From positions 186,001-250,000 of the forward strand of contig JBPOFS010000001.1 in the NCBI GenBank assembly GCA_051252515.1: a DNA stretch of 64,000 nucleotides, written 5' to 3'. The DNA is from UBA5078 sp051252515 (GTDB lineage Bacteria; Pseudomonadota; Gammaproteobacteria; Pseudomonadales; Pseudohongiellaceae). Each line of letters begins with the position of its first letter. The first letter of the stretch is position 1. A program made the translations under genes and the position numbers. The notes under the pieces were generated by a model. The model made no database searches, was not told where the DNA came from, and saw nothing but the letters and a program-made list of their open reading frames with translations. This document shows, piece after piece, positions 53,192 to 62,148 of this stretch.

Positions 53192-54211
53192 ATGGATTAT
53201 CGTTACATCGGTACTAGTGGCCTACGGGTCAGCCCAATATGCATGGGCACTATGAGTTTTGGTACATGGACAGACGAGAAAGAAGCTTTCCGCATATTGG
53301 ACAAAGCTTATGATCGTGGCATCAACTTCTACGACACAGCGGAAGTCTACCCTGTGCCCCCGACCGGTGAGCTAGCGGGCTTAACAGAGACCATTTTCGG
53401 CAAATGGGTTAGAACTCGTGATCGCGACTCGCTCATCATCGCGACAAAAGTGGCAGGTGCGGCATCTGGCTGGTTCGTACCGCCAATTCGTAGCGGATCT
53501 ACGGCCATTGACCGTCATCACATCGAACGCGCCGTAGAGGGCAGTCTAAGACGCATGGACATCGACTATATCGATCTCTACCAAGTGCATTGGCCGGATA
53601 TGATCGTGCCTATGGCAGAGTCTATGGAAGCCCTAGATCGCCTCGTTCAGTCTGGAAAAGTTCGCTACATCGGCACCTCTAACGAGAATGCCTACGGATT
53701 AACGAAATCCAATACCATTGCTGAATACGAAGGCTATGCGCGCTTTCAATCGATTCAGAACAATTTCTCGCTTCTGCATCGCCGCTTCCTTGATGAGCTA
53801 GCAGACGCTTGTCGACGTGAAAAAGTGTCTCTATTGCCTTACTCGCCAATCGGTGGCGGTATGCTCAGTGGAAAATACAATGTTAAAGACATTCCTCCGC
53901 GCAGCCGCTTTGGTGAATACAAGCAGCTTCCCACGGCTCGTCAACGCGCCATGGCCGATCGTTTCCTCAACAAAGGCACATTGGATTCCACAGCACGTTA
54001 TATCGAGATCGCCAAAGAGGCGGGCATGAGCCCGACTACCCTTGCCACCGCGTGGAGCATGAATTTCGATTTTGTGGCGTCGACGATTATTGGGGCGCGT
54101 GATGCATCGCAGTTGGATGATTCGCTAGCCGCGCTTGATGTCACCTTAAGTGCAGAAACTCTAAAGGCTTGTGACGAAGTGCATAAAGATATCCCTTACC
54201 CAATGGGGTAA
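53192..54211 (+). CDS. Aldo/keto reductase
   Basis: A 339-residue NADPH-dependent oxidoreductase with a TIM-barrel fold. The ATG at 53192 has AGGAAT upstream; an in-frame extension to 52964 is rejected since it runs through the divergent promoter. The catalytic tetrad is Asp48, Tyr53, Lys86 and His133 (YDTAEVY, ATKVAG, YQVHWPD). The C-terminal STIIGARDASQLDDSLAALD binds the cofactor phosphate. It resembles the YajO/Tas-type group that reduces aldehydes or sugar-like ketones. A good terminator follows. Confidence 0.92.
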   Translation: MDYRYIGTSGLRVSPICMGTMSFGTWTDEKEAFRILDKAYDRGINFYDTAEVYPVPPTGELAGLTETIFGKWVRTRDRDSLIIATKVAGAASGWFVPPIRSGSTAIDRHHIERAVEGSLRRMDIDYIDLYQVHWPDMIVPMAESMEALDRLVQSGKVRYIGTSNENAYGLTKSNTIAEYEGYARFQSIQNNFSLLHRRFLDELADACRREKVSLLPYSPIGGGMLSGKYNVKDIPPRSRFGEYKQLPTARQRAMADRFLNKGTLDSTARYIEIAKEAGMSPTTLATAWSMNFDFVASTIIGARDASQLDDSLAALDVTLSAETLKACDEVHKDIPYPMG

Positions 54212-54219
54212 GCGGTTCT

Positions 54220-54262
54220 TGCCGACGGACTATTGCTTAGCCAGTAGTCCGTCGGCAGTTTT
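54220..54262 (+). terminator. Rho-independent terminator of the aldo/keto reductase gene
   Basis: A 13-bp perfect stem (54220-54232 with 54245-54257), extended by U-G pairs, is followed by TTTT at 54259-54262. It also abuts the stop of the convergent MarC-like gene. Confidence 0.8.
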
Positions 54263-54863
54263 ATGCGATTGCCATGAAGTTCTTTATGCCCGTGAACATA
54301 ATCTGTGCCGACAGCGCCGCCAGAATAATGCCGGTAATTTTAGAGATGATAGCGATTCCTTGTTTACCGACTGATTTTTCAATCAGATTGGAAAAATACA
54401 GCATCAAACCTACCGCCAGAATCGAGCAGGTCATTGCGGAGCTCTCTAAGAAGAACTCTCCCAATGTATCGTTGTCCGCCACCATGACTAGCAGCACACC
54501 GATCGTCGCCGGGCCGACAGTAATAGGCAGCGCCAAAGGCACCACGGCAAGCTCGGAGAGTTTAAATTCCGCCATTTTTTGACTATCTTTATTGCCATTA
54601 ACCAAACCCACTGCCGACATAAATAGCAGGGCACCGGCACCAATACGGAAGGCATCGAGAGTCACGCCAAAAATGGCAAAAATATAACGACCAAAATACA
54701 TCAGTATGAGACTGATAATAATGACAGAGATCGTCACTCTTATTGCTAAATGGCGCTTCTCCTCAAGAGTCGCATCGTTGGTCACGGTCAGGAACACTGA
54801 CAGCACGAAAAACGGCGTCATGACGAAGAACATCTTGAGAAATGTAGAGATAAAAAAGTCCAT
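54261..54863 (-). CDS. MarC-family membrane protein
   Basis: A 200-residue protein with six predicted helices and an AAGGAAG ribosome site. The family signature ALPITVGPATIGVLLVM (about 115-131) lies in the middle, with FGVTLDAFRIGAGALLFMSA before it. MarC/UPF0056 proteins were once linked to multiple antibiotic resistance, but that link was withdrawn and the function is unknown. It is monocistronic and convergent with the aldo/keto reductase gene. Confidence 0.88.
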   Translation of the reverse strand: MDFFISTFLKMFFVMTPFFVLSVFLTVTNDATLEEKRHLAIRVTISVIIISLILMYFGRYIFAIFGVTLDAFRIGAGALLFMSAVGLVNGNKDSQKMAEFKLSELAVVPLALPITVGPATIGVLLVMVADNDTLGEFFLESSAMTCSILAVGLMLYFSNLIEKSVGKQGIAIISKITGIILAALSAQIMFTGIKNFMAIA

Positions 54864-54971
54864 AAGGGCTTCCTTTAAGCGAATAGGCTTTTGAGGGCGC
54901 GCATACTAACACTGTCTTAGTAAGATTGATCATTCCACTAGAAATAATTTAACGATAATTAGGAAATTTGC

Positions 54972-55400
54972 ATGAGTATTTGGACAAGGGCTCTCGATAT
55001 TGAGTCCATCAACAACGGCAATAAAGGGTCGGCCGTCGAAAGCCTAGGGATCGAGTTCACAGAGATTGGCGATGATTATGTCAAAGGTCGCATGCCGGTT
55101 GATTCACGAACCATTCAACCTTATGGAATTTTGCACGGCGGTGCCTCGGTACTGTTAGCCGAAACCCTTGGCAGCATTGCCGCCAACTATTGCCTTCGTG
55201 GCGAAGGACAGCAGGCAGTAGGGCTTGAAATCAATGCCAACCATCTACGCTCGGTGGCCAGTGGCTGGGTTATAGGCACCGCACGCCCTATTCATATCGG
55301 CGGCAGTACCCAGGTCTGGGAAATACGAATCGAGAATGAAGACGGCCAGCCAACGTGTATTTCACGTATCACGATGGCGGTCATCTCCCCAAGAACTTAA
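54972..55400 (+). CDS. Hotdog-fold acyl-CoA thioesterase
   Basis: A 142-residue protein with AGGAAA upstream. PYGILHGGASVLLAETLGSIAAN (about 49-71) is the active-site helix of the PaaI/MenI group, including the His-Gly-Gly turn and the catalytic Glu at AET. VGLEINANHLRSV and a final beta strand complete the fold. It hydrolyses aryl- or acyl-CoA esters, perhaps 1,4-dihydroxy-2-naphthoyl-CoA in menaquinone synthesis or phenylacetyl-CoA derivatives; the substrate is not defined here. Confidence 0.85.
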   Translation: MSIWTRALDIESINNGNKGSAVESLGIEFTEIGDDYVKGRMPVDSRTIQPYGILHGGASVLLAETLGSIAANYCLRGEGQQAVGLEINANHLRSVASGWVIGTARPIHIGGSTQVWEIRIENEDGQPTCISRITMAVISPRT

Positions 55401-55412
55401 CGTATTTCGTAA

Positions 55413-57191
55413 TTACGGCTGATACACAATATCGCCATTCACAATCGTCATTAAGACTTTGCCAGAGAGTAAGCTGGCAGGGTCTTCCTCGACCGCCGCA
55501 AACACATCTGTATCCAGTACAGTGATATCCGCCCACATTCCTTCGGCTAACACCCCTGTATTATCTTCTGTAAAGTTGGCGTAAGAAGCTGCCACGGTGT
55601 AGCCGCGAATAGTTTCCTCTGCTGTGAGTTTCTCCTCAGGAAACCACCCCCCTTCAGGAAGCGAGTCGGTACTCTGGCGCATAATCGCTGAGTGCAGGCC
55701 ATAGAAGATACTCCAGTCATAGCCCATCAAATCAGAGCCAAACACCAAAGGCACATTGTGACGACGGAAGGTGCGCCAGGCGTAAGCGCCCGCTGCACGC
55801 TCCATTCCGATACGATCGACTGTCCACACTTTGTCTTCTGCCACAAACGGAGGCTGCACGGCGGCAATGACATCGAGCTCATCGTAAAGCGCAAAGTCAT
55901 CGGGATGCACCACTTGTGCATGCTCTATGCGATGACGATTGTCTTTAAGGGCAGAGTTCTTAGCAAAGTTGTCCGCGAAAAACTGCAAGACTTCACGGTT
56001 TCCCCCATCGCCAATGGCATGGATATTGACTTGAAAACCGCCTTGCAGCATTTGTGAAATTTCATCAGTGAAGAAACCATATTCCTCACCCGACACGCCA
56101 AAATGACCAGGCCTATCGCTGTACTCTTCTAGTAGTTTCGCCCCTCGCGCCCCTAGTGAGCCGTCGTAATACCCTTTGACTGAGTGAACAAAAAGTTTGT
56201 CACCCGCAAAACGGGTCGGACCACGTTCAAGCCACTGTGTCATTAAGGGTTTATCGCGACCACTGACCATCGCATTCACACGGATGGGCAATCGATCTTG
56301 TGCCGCCAAGGATTCATAGGCGGCCATTTGCCCAGTATCCACTCCCGCATGATGCACGGCAGTAAAACCTGACTCGCTCATAATGCGCAAACCATTAGCG
56401 AGTCGAGTCTCCATGCGCTCAAGTGTTAAAGGAGGAACGGCTTCCCGGTACAATGCCACACCACGGTTACGCACGGCTCCTGTAGGTTGGCCGGCTTCGT
56501 CGCGCAAAATCTCGCCACCGACAGGGTCTTGCGCCTCAGCGTTAATCCCCGCCGCATTCATTGCCAGCTTGTTGCCCCAAGCGCCAAAACCATTCATTCC
56601 ATCCATCAGGACGGGATTAAAGGGCACTCGCGAGGTGAGAAGTGCATGAGTCGGAAAACTGTCAGCCCATAGGCCTTCATCCCAACCTCTCGCCACCACC
56701 CACTGCCCTTCTGGAACGCTATTAGCCGCGATATGGTCCACAACCCGCATCACCGCTTCTTCTTCGTTCTGCACGCCCTTAAGGTCGACCACATCAAGTG
56801 TGGCCCCAAGCTCATTGATATGAGTATGAGTGTCTACAAATCCTGGCATCACGGTGGCGCCCTGGAGCGCAAGCACTTGCGTGCCTGTCCCTATGAACTG
56901 CGCGACGTCCTCGTTTGATCCTAGCGCGAGAATCATTCCGTCTTTGATTGCAACAGCCTGTGCATCTGGGCTCCATTGGCCATTGCGATAAGGGGCATTA
57001 TTCGCTGGCACCCCTTCCACCGATGGCGCATCCCAAGCAAAGGAGTAGACGCGGGAGTCCGTTAATACCAGGTCCGCGATGATCTCTGAATCAGAGGGCT
57101 CCTGCGGCCCATCAGAACACGCCGCCAGTAAAACCAGAGAAGACACCGCCAGCAACGCTCTAGTGCGAATGATTTTTTTAATTGAGATCAC
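55413..57191 (-). CDS. YtcJ-like metal-dependent amidohydrolase, lipoprotein
   Basis: A protein of about 592 residues. No ATG is available: GTG at 57191 follows GGAG, and TTG at 57200 is possible but too close to it. A lipoprotein signal with the lipobox LLAACSD anchors it. The amidohydrolase-3 fold shows the metal-binding DTHTHINE, then VHSVKGYYDGSLGARGA, the INIHAIGDGGNREV His and IEHAQVVHPDD, with the catalytic Asp in FGSDLMGYD. YtcJ-type enzymes hydrolyse amides or formyl groups of unknown substrates. It is convergent with the thioesterase gene. Confidence 0.85.
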   Translation of the reverse strand: MISIKKIIRTRALLAVSSLVLLAACSDGPQEPSDSEIIADLVLTDSRVYSFAWDAPSVEGVPANNAPYRNGQWSPDAQAVAIKDGMILALGSNEDVAQFIGTGTQVLALQGATVMPGFVDTHTHINELGATLDVVDLKGVQNEEEAVMRVVDHIAANSVPEGQWVVARGWDEGLWADSFPTHALLTSRVPFNPVLMDGMNGFGAWGNKLAMNAAGINAEAQDPVGGEILRDEAGQPTGAVRNRGVALYREAVPPLTLERMETRLANGLRIMSESGFTAVHHAGVDTGQMAAYESLAAQDRLPIRVNAMVSGRDKPLMTQWLERGPTRFAGDKLFVHSVKGYYDGSLGARGAKLLEEYSDRPGHFGVSGEEYGFFTDEISQMLQGGFQVNIHAIGDGGNREVLQFFADNFAKNSALKDNRHRIEHAQVVHPDDFALYDELDVIAAVQPPFVAEDKVWTVDRIGMERAAGAYAWRTFRRHNVPLVFGSDLMGYDWSIFYGLHSAIMRQSTDSLPEGGWFPEEKLTAEETIRGYTVAASYANFTEDNTGVLAEGMWADITVLDTDVFAAVEEDPASLLSGKVLMTIVNGDIVYQP

Positions 57192-57278
57192 GATAAACAA
57201 AACTCCGAGTAGCCAAGCAAAAAGGAAGGATAGAAGTTTTGCGGGCGCAAGTAAAATAAGAAAGTACCGACTTGCGGT

Positions 57279-57294
57279 GCGTTAGCACTAACGC
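57279..57294 (-). terminator. Short hairpin after the HAD-Sel1 gene
   Basis: GCGTTA (57279-57284) pairs with TAACGC (57289-57294) around a 4-base loop, 14 bases past the stop at 57308. A T-rich stretch follows some 20 bases on along the minus strand. It may end the phosphatase/Na-Pi operon. Confidence 0.4.
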
Positions 57295-57307
57295 GAGACA
57301 CTAACCA

Positions 57308-58699
57308 CTAAGGCGCTACCGTGGAAAAGTATCTGACGATATTCTCCTGCGCTTGCGTGTGCTCTTGCGCGGCAGCCAATTGAAAAAGCCTTAGGGCCTC
57401 GTCTTTGTCTTGCTCAACCCCTTCACCTAGCATATACATTCTGGCTAAGACATTTTGCGCATTGGCATGGCCTTGCTCGGCGGCCAACGCATAAAAGCGC
57501 ATGGCATCTTCGGCGCTTTTGGGGACGCCTCTGCCATCGGCATATAACACACCCAAATTAAACTGCGCATCTGGGTCTTTACCCGCGGCCGCTTGCAAGT
57601 ACCACCGTACGGCCTGATTGTAATCTTGCGCAACGCCCTGGCCAAAGTCGTACATCATGCCGAGGCTAAACTGCGCGCGGGCATAGCCTTGTTCTGCCGC
57701 CAATAACAACCAATGCCGTGCGGCTTCGAAATCTTGCACGACGCCCTCGCCATTGCGAAACACAATGCCGAGATTGTTTTGCGCCCGCGCATCGCCTGCC
57801 TCAGCTAAGGGGCGCCAAATAGATAAGGCTTGCAGGAAATCTCCCTCATAGTAGGCATTACGAGCATTCTCCATCGGCTCATCCCATGCGGTATAACTTG
57901 CAGCCTCACGCAAAATACGACGATTCTCATCGCTGGCAGCGGGCTCGGACTCACCAAAAATCGCCGCCAACCATTGGCCGTCTGTCGGGTTTGGGAAGAT
58001 GACATACTCCTTGCCGAACTTGTCTTTGTCCTCAGACATCAGCGCAATACGCCCTTCTATGTCATCACGTAGATAGTATTTACGACGAAAGTCATTGAGA
58101 TTGTCGCCTAGGAAGGTGACCACTTTGTATTGCTCCATGAGGGCATCTTGGCGTGGCTCTTTGTTGGAGCTCTCGCGCAATACAGTGACATGCTCAGCAT
58201 CGACGTAAGGGAAATCCTCAGAGCGCAAATTGTTCAACGCTAGCTCATGGGTGTTCTCCCCTTGATCGCGACTGGTCACATAGAAAACCTCCACATCATT
58301 GTCCGCACAAAACGCTAGAAATTCAGCTGCCCCAGGAGTTGCCGTGACTTTGTTGGACTCAACCCAACGATCCCATATCGCATCATCAAAGAAATCCATA
58401 TTGCGCTGCACCAAATGCCCCCAGTAGGTGAGGGAGTGCAATACCGTGTCATCAACATCCGTGACAATCGCCAAGGGTGGTTCTCCGGGCTGACGAGCAT
58501 CTAACGCGGCCTGAACATGCATGCGCGCAATGTTAAAGCCCTGGTAATACAACGCTTGGTATTCCGCCGCGGTCTGTTTCCAGGCCAAGGCATACAATAA
58601 GGCATCGCGCTCAAGGGAGGATTGCTCCTCTTGGGCGCTACTATGGACGCTTTGCAATAAGAGCAATATAAGGCCGAATACTTTAAATCGATTCATCAT
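57308..58699 (-). CDS. Exported HAD acid phosphatase (class B/P4-like) with Sel1 repeats
   Basis: A 463-residue protein with a signal peptide (about 1-22). Residues about 40-260 form a HAD phosphatase of the secreted acid phosphatase/lipoprotein e(P4) type: motif I DVDDTVLHS (Asp81, Asp83), motif II FYVTSRDQGE and motif III/IV FLGDNLNDF. Residues about 275-460 carry five Sel1-like repeats, each with an ARAQNNLGxxYxxGxGVxQD pattern. Fusion of a P4-type phosphatase to Sel1 repeats is unusual; the repeats probably bind a partner. It is the second gene of an operon with a Na/Pi transporter only six bases upstream, so it may release phosphate for uptake. Confidence 0.85.
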   Translation of the reverse strand: MMNRFKVFGLILLLLQSVHSSAQEEQSSLERDALLYALAWKQTAAEYQALYYQGFNIARMHVQAALDARQPGEPPLAIVTDVDDTVLHSLTYWGHLVQRNMDFFDDAIWDRWVESNKVTATPGAAEFLAFCADNDVEVFYVTSRDQGENTHELALNNLRSEDFPYVDAEHVTVLRESSNKEPRQDALMEQYKVVTFLGDNLNDFRRKYYLRDDIEGRIALMSEDKDKFGKEYVIFPNPTDGQWLAAIFGESEPAASDENRRILREAASYTAWDEPMENARNAYYEGDFLQALSIWRPLAEAGDARAQNNLGIVFRNGEGVVQDFEAARHWLLLAAEQGYARAQFSLGMMYDFGQGVAQDYNQAVRWYLQAAAGKDPDAQFNLGVLYADGRGVPKSAEDAMRFYALAAEQGHANAQNVLARMYMLGEGVEQDKDEALRLFQLAAAQEHTQAQENIVRYFSTVAP

Positions 58700-58705
58700 T
58701 TATTC

Positions 58706-60409
58706 TCATATAGTTTCTTTTAGTCGCGCACTTGCTTCATAGACTGACGGTTCGCCTGCCGGCTGTATAGTGAGCTCTTCTGGCGTAGCCAATATAACCT
58801 TCGTATTTCGGATATAGCGATCCAGATAAACAGCCGCCTTACTGCCTTGGTCCGCAATGCGGCGAAGCTCGCTTAAGCGCTCCAACGCACTCGCCATCAC
58901 TCGTGGCACTAGTAATCCGTTGGTGCCTGCGGTCAGAAAAGCCGCCTTCACTATTTGATACTCGGCTTCAAAAGCTGCTCGAGATTCTTCAAATGCCGTC
59001 GCGTCCCATTCAGGCCCTACACCGGTTGCGCGCTCCAGAAGGTCCACCACTTGAGCTCGCAAGCCATTGCGGGCCGCCATCAACTGTTCATCCCGAAGCT
59101 GCTCTACCGTATGCATCGACGCTAAATTTCTAGCATGTTCTACCACATTCACTAGATATTGAGCGACACGCTGCGCATCAGGAATCGCCGCTATTTGCTC
59201 TGCTTTCATGCCTGCACGCGATATACCGCTGGCAAAATCCCCAATTTCAAAACTCAGATTTTCAAGCGCTTGGTGCTCCTCGTCTAACACTTCACGGTGG
59301 GCTTTCTCACTGCTGATCGTCGCCGTTGCCGAGGCACAGGCAATTCGATTCATGCGGTACAACTCTTGGGCTAAGGCATCCAGTGCGAAACTGGGAGTTC
59401 TTTGCACATTGCTATCCAAAAATTGCGGCTTACTGACATCCTCTAATGCCGACTTAAACCGGCGCTGCAAGAATGCCTCTAGCTTATTCGCCAATGGCCA
59501 CATAATGACAAGACCTAGCAAATTCACAAGTGAGTGGAAAATGGCGAGCGACATGGCGAGGTTTTCAGCACTCCCCATTACCTCGGCCATTTCATTCACA
59601 AGCCAGAGTAAAGCGGGTAGTAGAACAAATGCGACACAGCCAGTGACCGCATTGAATAACACATGTGCCATAGCCGCCCTTTTAGCCGGAGCGGTGGCCC
59701 CTAGTGCAGCAAACAGGCCTAGCGATGTGGTGCCTACATTAGCGCCAATCACCATTGCTGCCGCCGCGGGCAGAGGAATCAGACCGCCAGCCGTAGCGGT
59801 AATGGTTAACGCCAATGTCGCACTAGAGGACTGCATCAAAGTCGTAAGCAATGCACCGATAAACAGAAACAGCAGCAAGCTTAAAACTCCCTGCCCCGCC
59901 CACTCCTCAAGCGCTACCACGTCGCCGACGCCCTCGAAGGCGCCACGTAAAACATCTATACCAAGAAAGAACAAACCAAACCCAGCCAAAGCACGACCTA
60001 GGGCGCCATATCGCCTAGCACCGGCAGTCACCGACAGCGTCATCCCAATGCCAATGGCTGGCATTGCCAAAGCTTGCAGGTCGAGATTAAAACCAATTAA
60101 CGCGACGATCCAAGAAGTAAAGGTCGTACCAATGTTGCTGCCGAAGATAATTCCTATAGCCTGACCAAGACTTAAGAGGCTCGCATTCACAAACCCTACC
60201 GTGGCGAAGATGACAGCGCCGGAGGATTGCACCACCGCCGTGATCCCAATGCCGGATGCGATTGCTCGGGCTCTACTGCGGGTCGCAGAGGTCAGGATTA
60301 CACGCAAGGTGCTGCCGGCCGCACTCGTCAGGCCATCCGTCATCAAGCGCATCCCTAGAAGAAAGAGCCCAACTCCCCCTAAAAATGTCAGTATCGCCGA
60401 TACGCTCAT
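58706..60409 (-). CDS. Na/Pi cotransporter family protein, second copy
   Basis: A 567-residue protein; ATG at 60409 with AGGTG upstream. It has the two inverted Na/Pi repeats, with GSNIGTT and GANVGTT, but the first QSSS motif reads QSSG (AVVQSSGAV) while the second is intact (MQSSSATL). The cytoplasmic tail (about 340-567) is helical and only loosely PhoU-like. It differs clearly from the member at 42857-44518. Expected role: Na+-coupled phosphate movement. The downstream gene encodes a secreted phosphatase. Confidence 0.9.
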   Translation of the reverse strand: MSVSAILTFLGGVGLFLLGMRLMTDGLTSAAGSTLRVILTSATRSRARAIASGIGITAVVQSSGAVIFATVGFVNASLLSLGQAIGIIFGSNIGTTFTSWIVALIGFNLDLQALAMPAIGIGMTLSVTAGARRYGALGRALAGFGLFFLGIDVLRGAFEGVGDVVALEEWAGQGVLSLLLFLFIGALLTTLMQSSSATLALTITATAGGLIPLPAAAAMVIGANVGTTSLGLFAALGATAPAKRAAMAHVLFNAVTGCVAFVLLPALLWLVNEMAEVMGSAENLAMSLAIFHSLVNLLGLVIMWPLANKLEAFLQRRFKSALEDVSKPQFLDSNVQRTPSFALDALAQELYRMNRIACASATATISSEKAHREVLDEEHQALENLSFEIGDFASGISRAGMKAEQIAAIPDAQRVAQYLVNVVEHARNLASMHTVEQLRDEQLMAARNGLRAQVVDLLERATGVGPEWDATAFEESRAAFEAEYQIVKAAFLTAGTNGLLVPRVMASALERLSELRRIADQGSKAAVYLDRYIRNTKVILATPEELTIQPAGEPSVYEASARLKETI

Positions 60410-60582
60410 CAATACACCTAGGCATTTTAGCCTGTCAGAAAGTCATAAATATCGTCCAATTAGAGTACAAACAAGCTCCTTTAAGCGCAATTAGCTTTTG
60501 TCTCTATTGGTCTGCTTCGCCTAGCGTGGCGTAGATAATAACGGTGTGTCAGTATTAGGGACTTAAACGAGGTGTGCAAACT

Positions 60583-61233
60583 ATGACAATCAAAATCGCC
60601 ATCTTCGATTGGGATGGCACCATCGTAGATTCAATAGACCATATCGCCGATAGCTTGCATAAGGCGGCGGCAGACCTTGGGTTTCCGACACTCGAGAAAG
60701 CTGCGTACAAAAATATCATTGGGCTCGGGATGATTGATGCGTTAAAAACGCTTTATCCCGATGTGCAGGACCCTGACATCGAGTCCATTCGACAAGCCTA
60801 TAGTCGCTACTTCTTTGACAAAGAGGCCAAGCCAACGCAAATTTTCCCTGGGATGGCAGAACTCATCGAAGGATTACGGGTGCGCGGCATTGGCCGAGCA
60901 GTCGCGACAGGCAAAAGCCGCCGAGGCCTCGATGCCGCCTTCCAGTCGAGCGGACTGAAGCCACAGTTCGATGTATCGCGCTGTGCCGATGAAACTCGCT
61001 CCAAACCCCACCCTCTCATGTTGGAAGAAATCCTCGATTTTTATGATTTAAAACCCCATGAGGCCGTGATGATAGGCGATACGACTTACGATCTTGAAAT
61101 GGCTCACCGAATCAACATGCCCAGCATCGGAGTGCGATGGGGCGTGCATGACGACGAGAGCTTATCGCGCTTTTCGCCAGCGGCATTAGTAAGCACCGCC
61201 ACTGAGCTCGAAGACATTTTGGCTACCCTATAA
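60583..61233 (+). CDS. HAD-family hydrolase, phosphoglycolate phosphatase-like
   Basis: A 216-residue cytoplasmic enzyme; ATG at 60583 with GAGG ten bases upstream (a GTG three codons earlier is possible). HAD motif I is IFDWDGTIVDS (Asp9, Asp11), motif II ATGKSRRG, Lys in RSKPHPLM, and motif III/IV MIGDTTYDLEMA. A helical cap (about 18-85) defines subclass I. It resembles Gph/YfbT-type phosphatases and may act on phosphoglycolate or a sugar phosphate. It is followed 23 bases later by an epimerase gene. Confidence 0.88.
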   Translation: MTIKIAIFDWDGTIVDSIDHIADSLHKAAADLGFPTLEKAAYKNIIGLGMIDALKTLYPDVQDPDIESIRQAYSRYFFDKEAKPTQIFPGMAELIEGLRVRGIGRAVATGKSRRGLDAAFQSSGLKPQFDVSRCADETRSKPHPLMLEEILDFYDLKPHEAVMIGDTTYDLEMAHRINMPSIGVRWGVHDDESLSRFSPAALVSTATELEDILATL

Positions 61234-61256
61234 CCTCACTGAGAGCATAAAATCCC

Positions 61257-62144
61257 ATGAGAATTTTGATCAGCGGTGGTAGTGGCTTTTTGGGTCAAGC
61301 CTTATGCACCACTTTGCTAGCGCGTGGCGATGAGGTTATCGTTTGGAGCCGCAATCCTCAGGACAATGCTCGACATAAAAGCGCAAGCGAATGGGTCAGC
61401 ACTCTTGATGAAATTACAGAGCCTGTTGATGCCGTGATCAATCTTACCGGGGCGAATCTATTCTCCGGACTGTGGACAACATCACGCAAGAAAACCCTCC
61501 GTGCTAGCCGCATAGAAATCACAAAAACACTCATGAGTTGGTTAGCCTCGCAAGAGAAACCACCGCGAGTCCTATTGTCCGGATCTGCCATAGGTTATTA
61601 CGGAGATTGTGGCGAGACCACTGTCAATGAAACTGCCTCTCAAGGGGACGACTGGGCCGCGCAGCTTGTCGCCGATTGGGAGGCCTCCACAGTGACTGGC
61701 GCTAGCTCACTTCACGCAATGCGCACCGTTTATCTACGTACAGGCTTGGTATTGGGCAAAGGCGGATTGCTCCAAGCCTTGCAGCCGGTCTTTAAGCTAG
61801 GACTAGGCGGATCATTGGGAAAGGGGCAGTTCTGGTATAGCTGGATACACATTCAAGACTGGGTTAACGCCACCGTGTTCCTGCTTGATACTGAGTCAGC
61901 GACAGGCCCCTACAATCTAAGCGCCCCAAATCCAGTGCGTTATGGACAGTTCGCTCGTGCATTAGGCCAAGCCTTACACCGACCGGTGTGGCTAAGCCCG
62001 CCCGCTTGGTTTTTAAAACTCTTGCTCCGAGAACAAGCAAGCTTGCTAATGAGTAGCACCAACGCAGTGCCTGAGCGCTTACAGCAAGCAGGATTTCAGT
62101 GGCGTTATCCAAAGATCCGCGAAGCCTTAGAGGCACTTTCCTAA
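61257..62144 (+). CDS. TIGR01777-family NAD-dependent epimerase/dehydratase
   Basis: A 295-residue extended short-chain dehydrogenase (YfcH-like). The Rossmann motif is ISGGSGFLGQAL (residues 5-16), followed by VINLTGANLFSGLW, the family-typical LLSGSAIGYYGDCGE with Tyr, and YSWIHIQDWVNAT. A C-terminal DUF1731-like helix contains RPVWLSPPAWFLK and ends in FQWRYPKIREAL. Relatives include bacterial and plant sugar-nucleotide epimerases of unknown substrate. It is co-directional with the phosphatase gene and convergent with the multicopper oxidase gene. Confidence 0.9.
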   Translation: MRILISGGSGFLGQALCTTLLARGDEVIVWSRNPQDNARHKSASEWVSTLDEITEPVDAVINLTGANLFSGLWTTSRKKTLRASRIEITKTLMSWLASQEKPPRVLLSGSAIGYYGDCGETTVNETASQGDDWAAQLVADWEASTVTGASSLHAMRTVYLRTGLVLGKGGLLQALQPVFKLGLGGSLGKGQFWYSWIHIQDWVNATVFLLDTESATGPYNLSAPNPVRYGQFARALGQALHRPVWLSPPAWFLKLLLREQASLLMSSTNAVPERLQQAGFQWRYPKIREALEALS

Positions 62145-62148
62145 TTAC

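Noticed and set aside
59208..60164. A 318-codon plus-strand ORF antisense to the second Na/Pi gene
   Set aside because: Its composition (Ser, Ala, Asn, Pro rich) is what the antisense of a hydrophobic gene gives; no start signal or domain.
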